Assembly (NCBI RefSeq): GCF_963675965.1
Contig: NZ_OY780935.1
Coordinates: forward strand, 2,902,501 to 2,966,500
Reading direction: 5' to 3'
Length of the DNA stretch: 64,000 nt
From: an uncultured Celeribacter sp.
GTDB taxonomy: Bacteria; Pseudomonadota; Alphaproteobacteria; Rhodobacterales; Rhodobacteraceae
A program made the translations under genes and the position numbers. Below the pieces are notes generated by a model. The model was not told the DNA's origin and did no database searches. It saw nothing but the letters and a program-made list of their open reading frames with translations. This document shows, one piece after another, positions 62,739 through 64,000 of this stretch (the first letter of the stretch is position 1; every line of letters starts with the position of its first letter).

Positions 62739-62840
62739 TGAACACAGCTTTTGCATATCTCGTCGCCAGTCGACGCCGACGCACCTGAGCCGTCCAGACC
62801 GCAATTGCGGTTGTTCATCCGTGTCTGTAGACACTTTTTG
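62739..62840 (+). ncRNA. Candidate small RNA in the mscS-argD gap
   Basis: Downstream of the promoter-like repeat lie a 12-bp palindrome CCGCAATTGCGG (62799-62810) and a short terminator-like hairpin GTGTCTGTAGACAC followed by TTTTTG (62821-62840). A transcript of about 100 nt would fit. There is no known RNA family and no conservation evidence. The rest of the gap to argD shows nothing recognisable. Confidence 0.25.
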
Positions 62841-62944
62841 CGCCAAACCGGCGTTATCCCGCAGAAAATCCCCTCCCAACCGTTGACAGGCCCCCGGCTT
62901 GACGCCACCCATGGGGCCTCTCATTCTCACAGGACCAGAAAGAC

Positions 62945-64000
62945 ATGATTTCTTCCGTTTTGCCGACCTATAACCGGGCACCGTTTTCCTTCGTCAAGGG
63001 CGAAGGCTCCTGGCTGACTGAGGCGGATGGACGACGCTTTCTGGATCTGGGCGCGGGGATCGCGGTGAACACGCTTGGCCATGCCAACCCGGAACTGGCG
63101 CAAGCGCTTAAGGATCAGGCCGACACGCTGTGGCACCTGTCCAACCTCTATCAGATCCCGCAGCAACAGGCGCTGGCGGACAAGCTGGTCGAACTGACCT
63201 TTGCCGACACATGTTTCTTTACCAACTCGGGCACGGAAACCGCCGAACTGGCGATCAAGATGGCGCGCAAATACTGGTATGAAAAAGGCGCGCCGGAAAA
63301 AATCGAGATCATCACCTTTGAGGGCTGTTTCCATGGCCGTTCGACCGGGGCGATTGCGGCCTCGGGGACCGAGAAAATGGTCAAAGGCTTTGGCCCGCTG
63401 ATGCCGGGGTTCGTCCATCTGCCCTTTGGCGACTGGGACGGCGTGGCCGAACATGTTGGCGATACCACCGCCGCGATTCTGATCGAGCCGGTGCAGGGCG
63501 AGGGCGGCATCCGCGTGGTGCCCGATCACGCGCTGAAAACCCTGCGGCAGATCGCCGATGAAAAGGGCTGCCTGCTGATCTTTGACGAGGTGCAATGTGG
63601 CGTCGCCCGCACCGGCAAGCTGTTTGCCCATGAGTACGCGGGGATCACCCCGGACATCATGATGGTCGCCAAGGGCATTGGTGGTGGCTTCCCGCTGGGG
63701 GCGCTTCTGGCGACAGAAGAGGCCGCCTCCGGCATGACCGCCGGCACGCATGGATCGACCTATGGCGGCAACCCGCTGGGCTGTGCTGTTGGGCTGAAGG
63801 TGCTCGACATCGTGACTGATCCGGCGTTTCTGGACGAGGTGGCCCGCAAAGGTGCCCTGTTGAGCCAGAAGCTATCGGCGCTGATCGATGCCCATCCCGA
63901 TGTGTTCGAAGCTGTGCGCGGCGAAGGGCTGATGCTCGGGCTGAAATGCAAAGTCGCCCCGGCGGATCTGGTTGCCAAAGGCTATGACGCCGGTGTGCTC
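62945..64000 (+). CDS. argD: Acetylornithine aminotransferase (partial, runs off the window)
   Basis: The first 352 codons of a class III aminotransferase are present and the frame is open to the window edge. 'LDLGAGIAVNTLGHANPEL', 'FFTNSGTETAELAIKMARKY', 'LLIFDEVQCGVARTGKL' and the cofactor lysine in 'MMVAKGIGGGFPLGALL' are typical of ArgD. It converts N-acetylglutamate semialdehyde to acetylornithine in arginine synthesis. About 40 C-terminal residues are missing. Confidence 0.93.
   Translation, partial: MISSVLPTYNRAPFSFVKGEGSWLTEADGRRFLDLGAGIAVNTLGHANPELAQALKDQADTLWHLSNLYQIPQQQALADKLVELTFADTCFFTNSGTETAELAIKMARKYWYEKGAPEKIEIITFEGCFHGRSTGAIAASGTEKMVKGFGPLMPGFVHLPFGDWDGVAEHVGDTTAAILIEPVQGEGGIRVVPDHALKTLRQIADEKGCLLIFDEVQCGVARTGKLFAHEYAGITPDIMMVAKGIGGGFPLGALLATEEAASGMTAGTHGSTYGGNPLGCAVGLKVLDIVTDPAFLDEVARKGALLSQKLSALIDAHPDVFEAVRGEGLMLGLKCKVAPADLVAKGYDAGVL

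Noticed and set aside
1..64000. CRISPR arrays, rRNA genes, known riboswitches
   Set aside because: No regularly spaced repeats, no rRNA sequence and no recognisable riboswitch core were seen on either strand.

Overview
The window looks like chromosomal DNA of an alphaproteobacterium of the order Rhodobacterales (Roseobacter-type). The signs are a GC-rich sequence with strong G/C third positions, GcrA, an FrcBCAK-type fructose importer, the order rpmH-rnpA-yidD-ttcA-yidC-yihA-argB, an ectoine-specific aspartokinase and an EhuABCD ectoine importer. No species is claimed.

Layout. 1-3330: end of a sugar ABC operon (frcC, frcA, frcK, fructose-6-phosphate aldolase-like). 3352-8389: IclR regulator divergent from an aldehyde dehydrogenase, an iron alcohol dehydrogenase and an NCS2-like permease, probably one catabolic cassette of unknown substrate. 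8500-14494 (minus): housekeeping operon rpmH, rnpA, yidD, ttcA, yidC, yihA, argB, sixA-like. 14806-18388: TVP38/VTT membrane protein with a MerA-like flavoprotein, then an orphan sensor kinase. 18490-18566: tRNA-Arg(ACG).

18567-28056 is an accessory region directly behind the tRNA gene. It holds a ~180-bp sequence found twice (18571 and 26898), a 176-bp MITE-like element, a DeoR regulator with an MFS transporter, a two-gene nuclease-like cassette (RusA-like protein plus a REase-like/HEPN/DUF1508 fusion), a membrane-anchored XRE regulator divergent from a Ner-like regulator, an IS21 element with a broken istB, and nested IS3 and IS66-type remnants. The nuclease cassette is the best candidate for an undescribed system.

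28068-33400: GntR-controlled polar amino-acid ABC transporter with a class V PLP enzyme and a homocysteine S-methyltransferase homologue. 33503-35924: LuxR-type regulator divergent from a LuxR-HTH/alpha-beta-hydrolase fusion. 36007-52271: an ectoine supercluster. The minus-strand genes ehuBCDA-eutBC-doeX-doeC-doeD import and degrade ectoine. The plus-strand genes doeA, an M20 deacetylase and a GntR regulator start from the same divergent promoter region. A MarR/EctR regulator and ectABC-ask make ectoine. 52362-64000: rimO, a fatty-acid-hydroxylase-family protein, a cytochrome b561-YceI fusion, YceI, ABC-2 exporters around gcrA, a serine protease, an MscS channel and the start of argD, which runs off the window.

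Genes within each operon are tightly packed, often with 1-4 bp overlaps. Many starts were moved inward from the longest open frame using ribosome-binding sites. All family calls come from reading motifs by eye; no database search was run.
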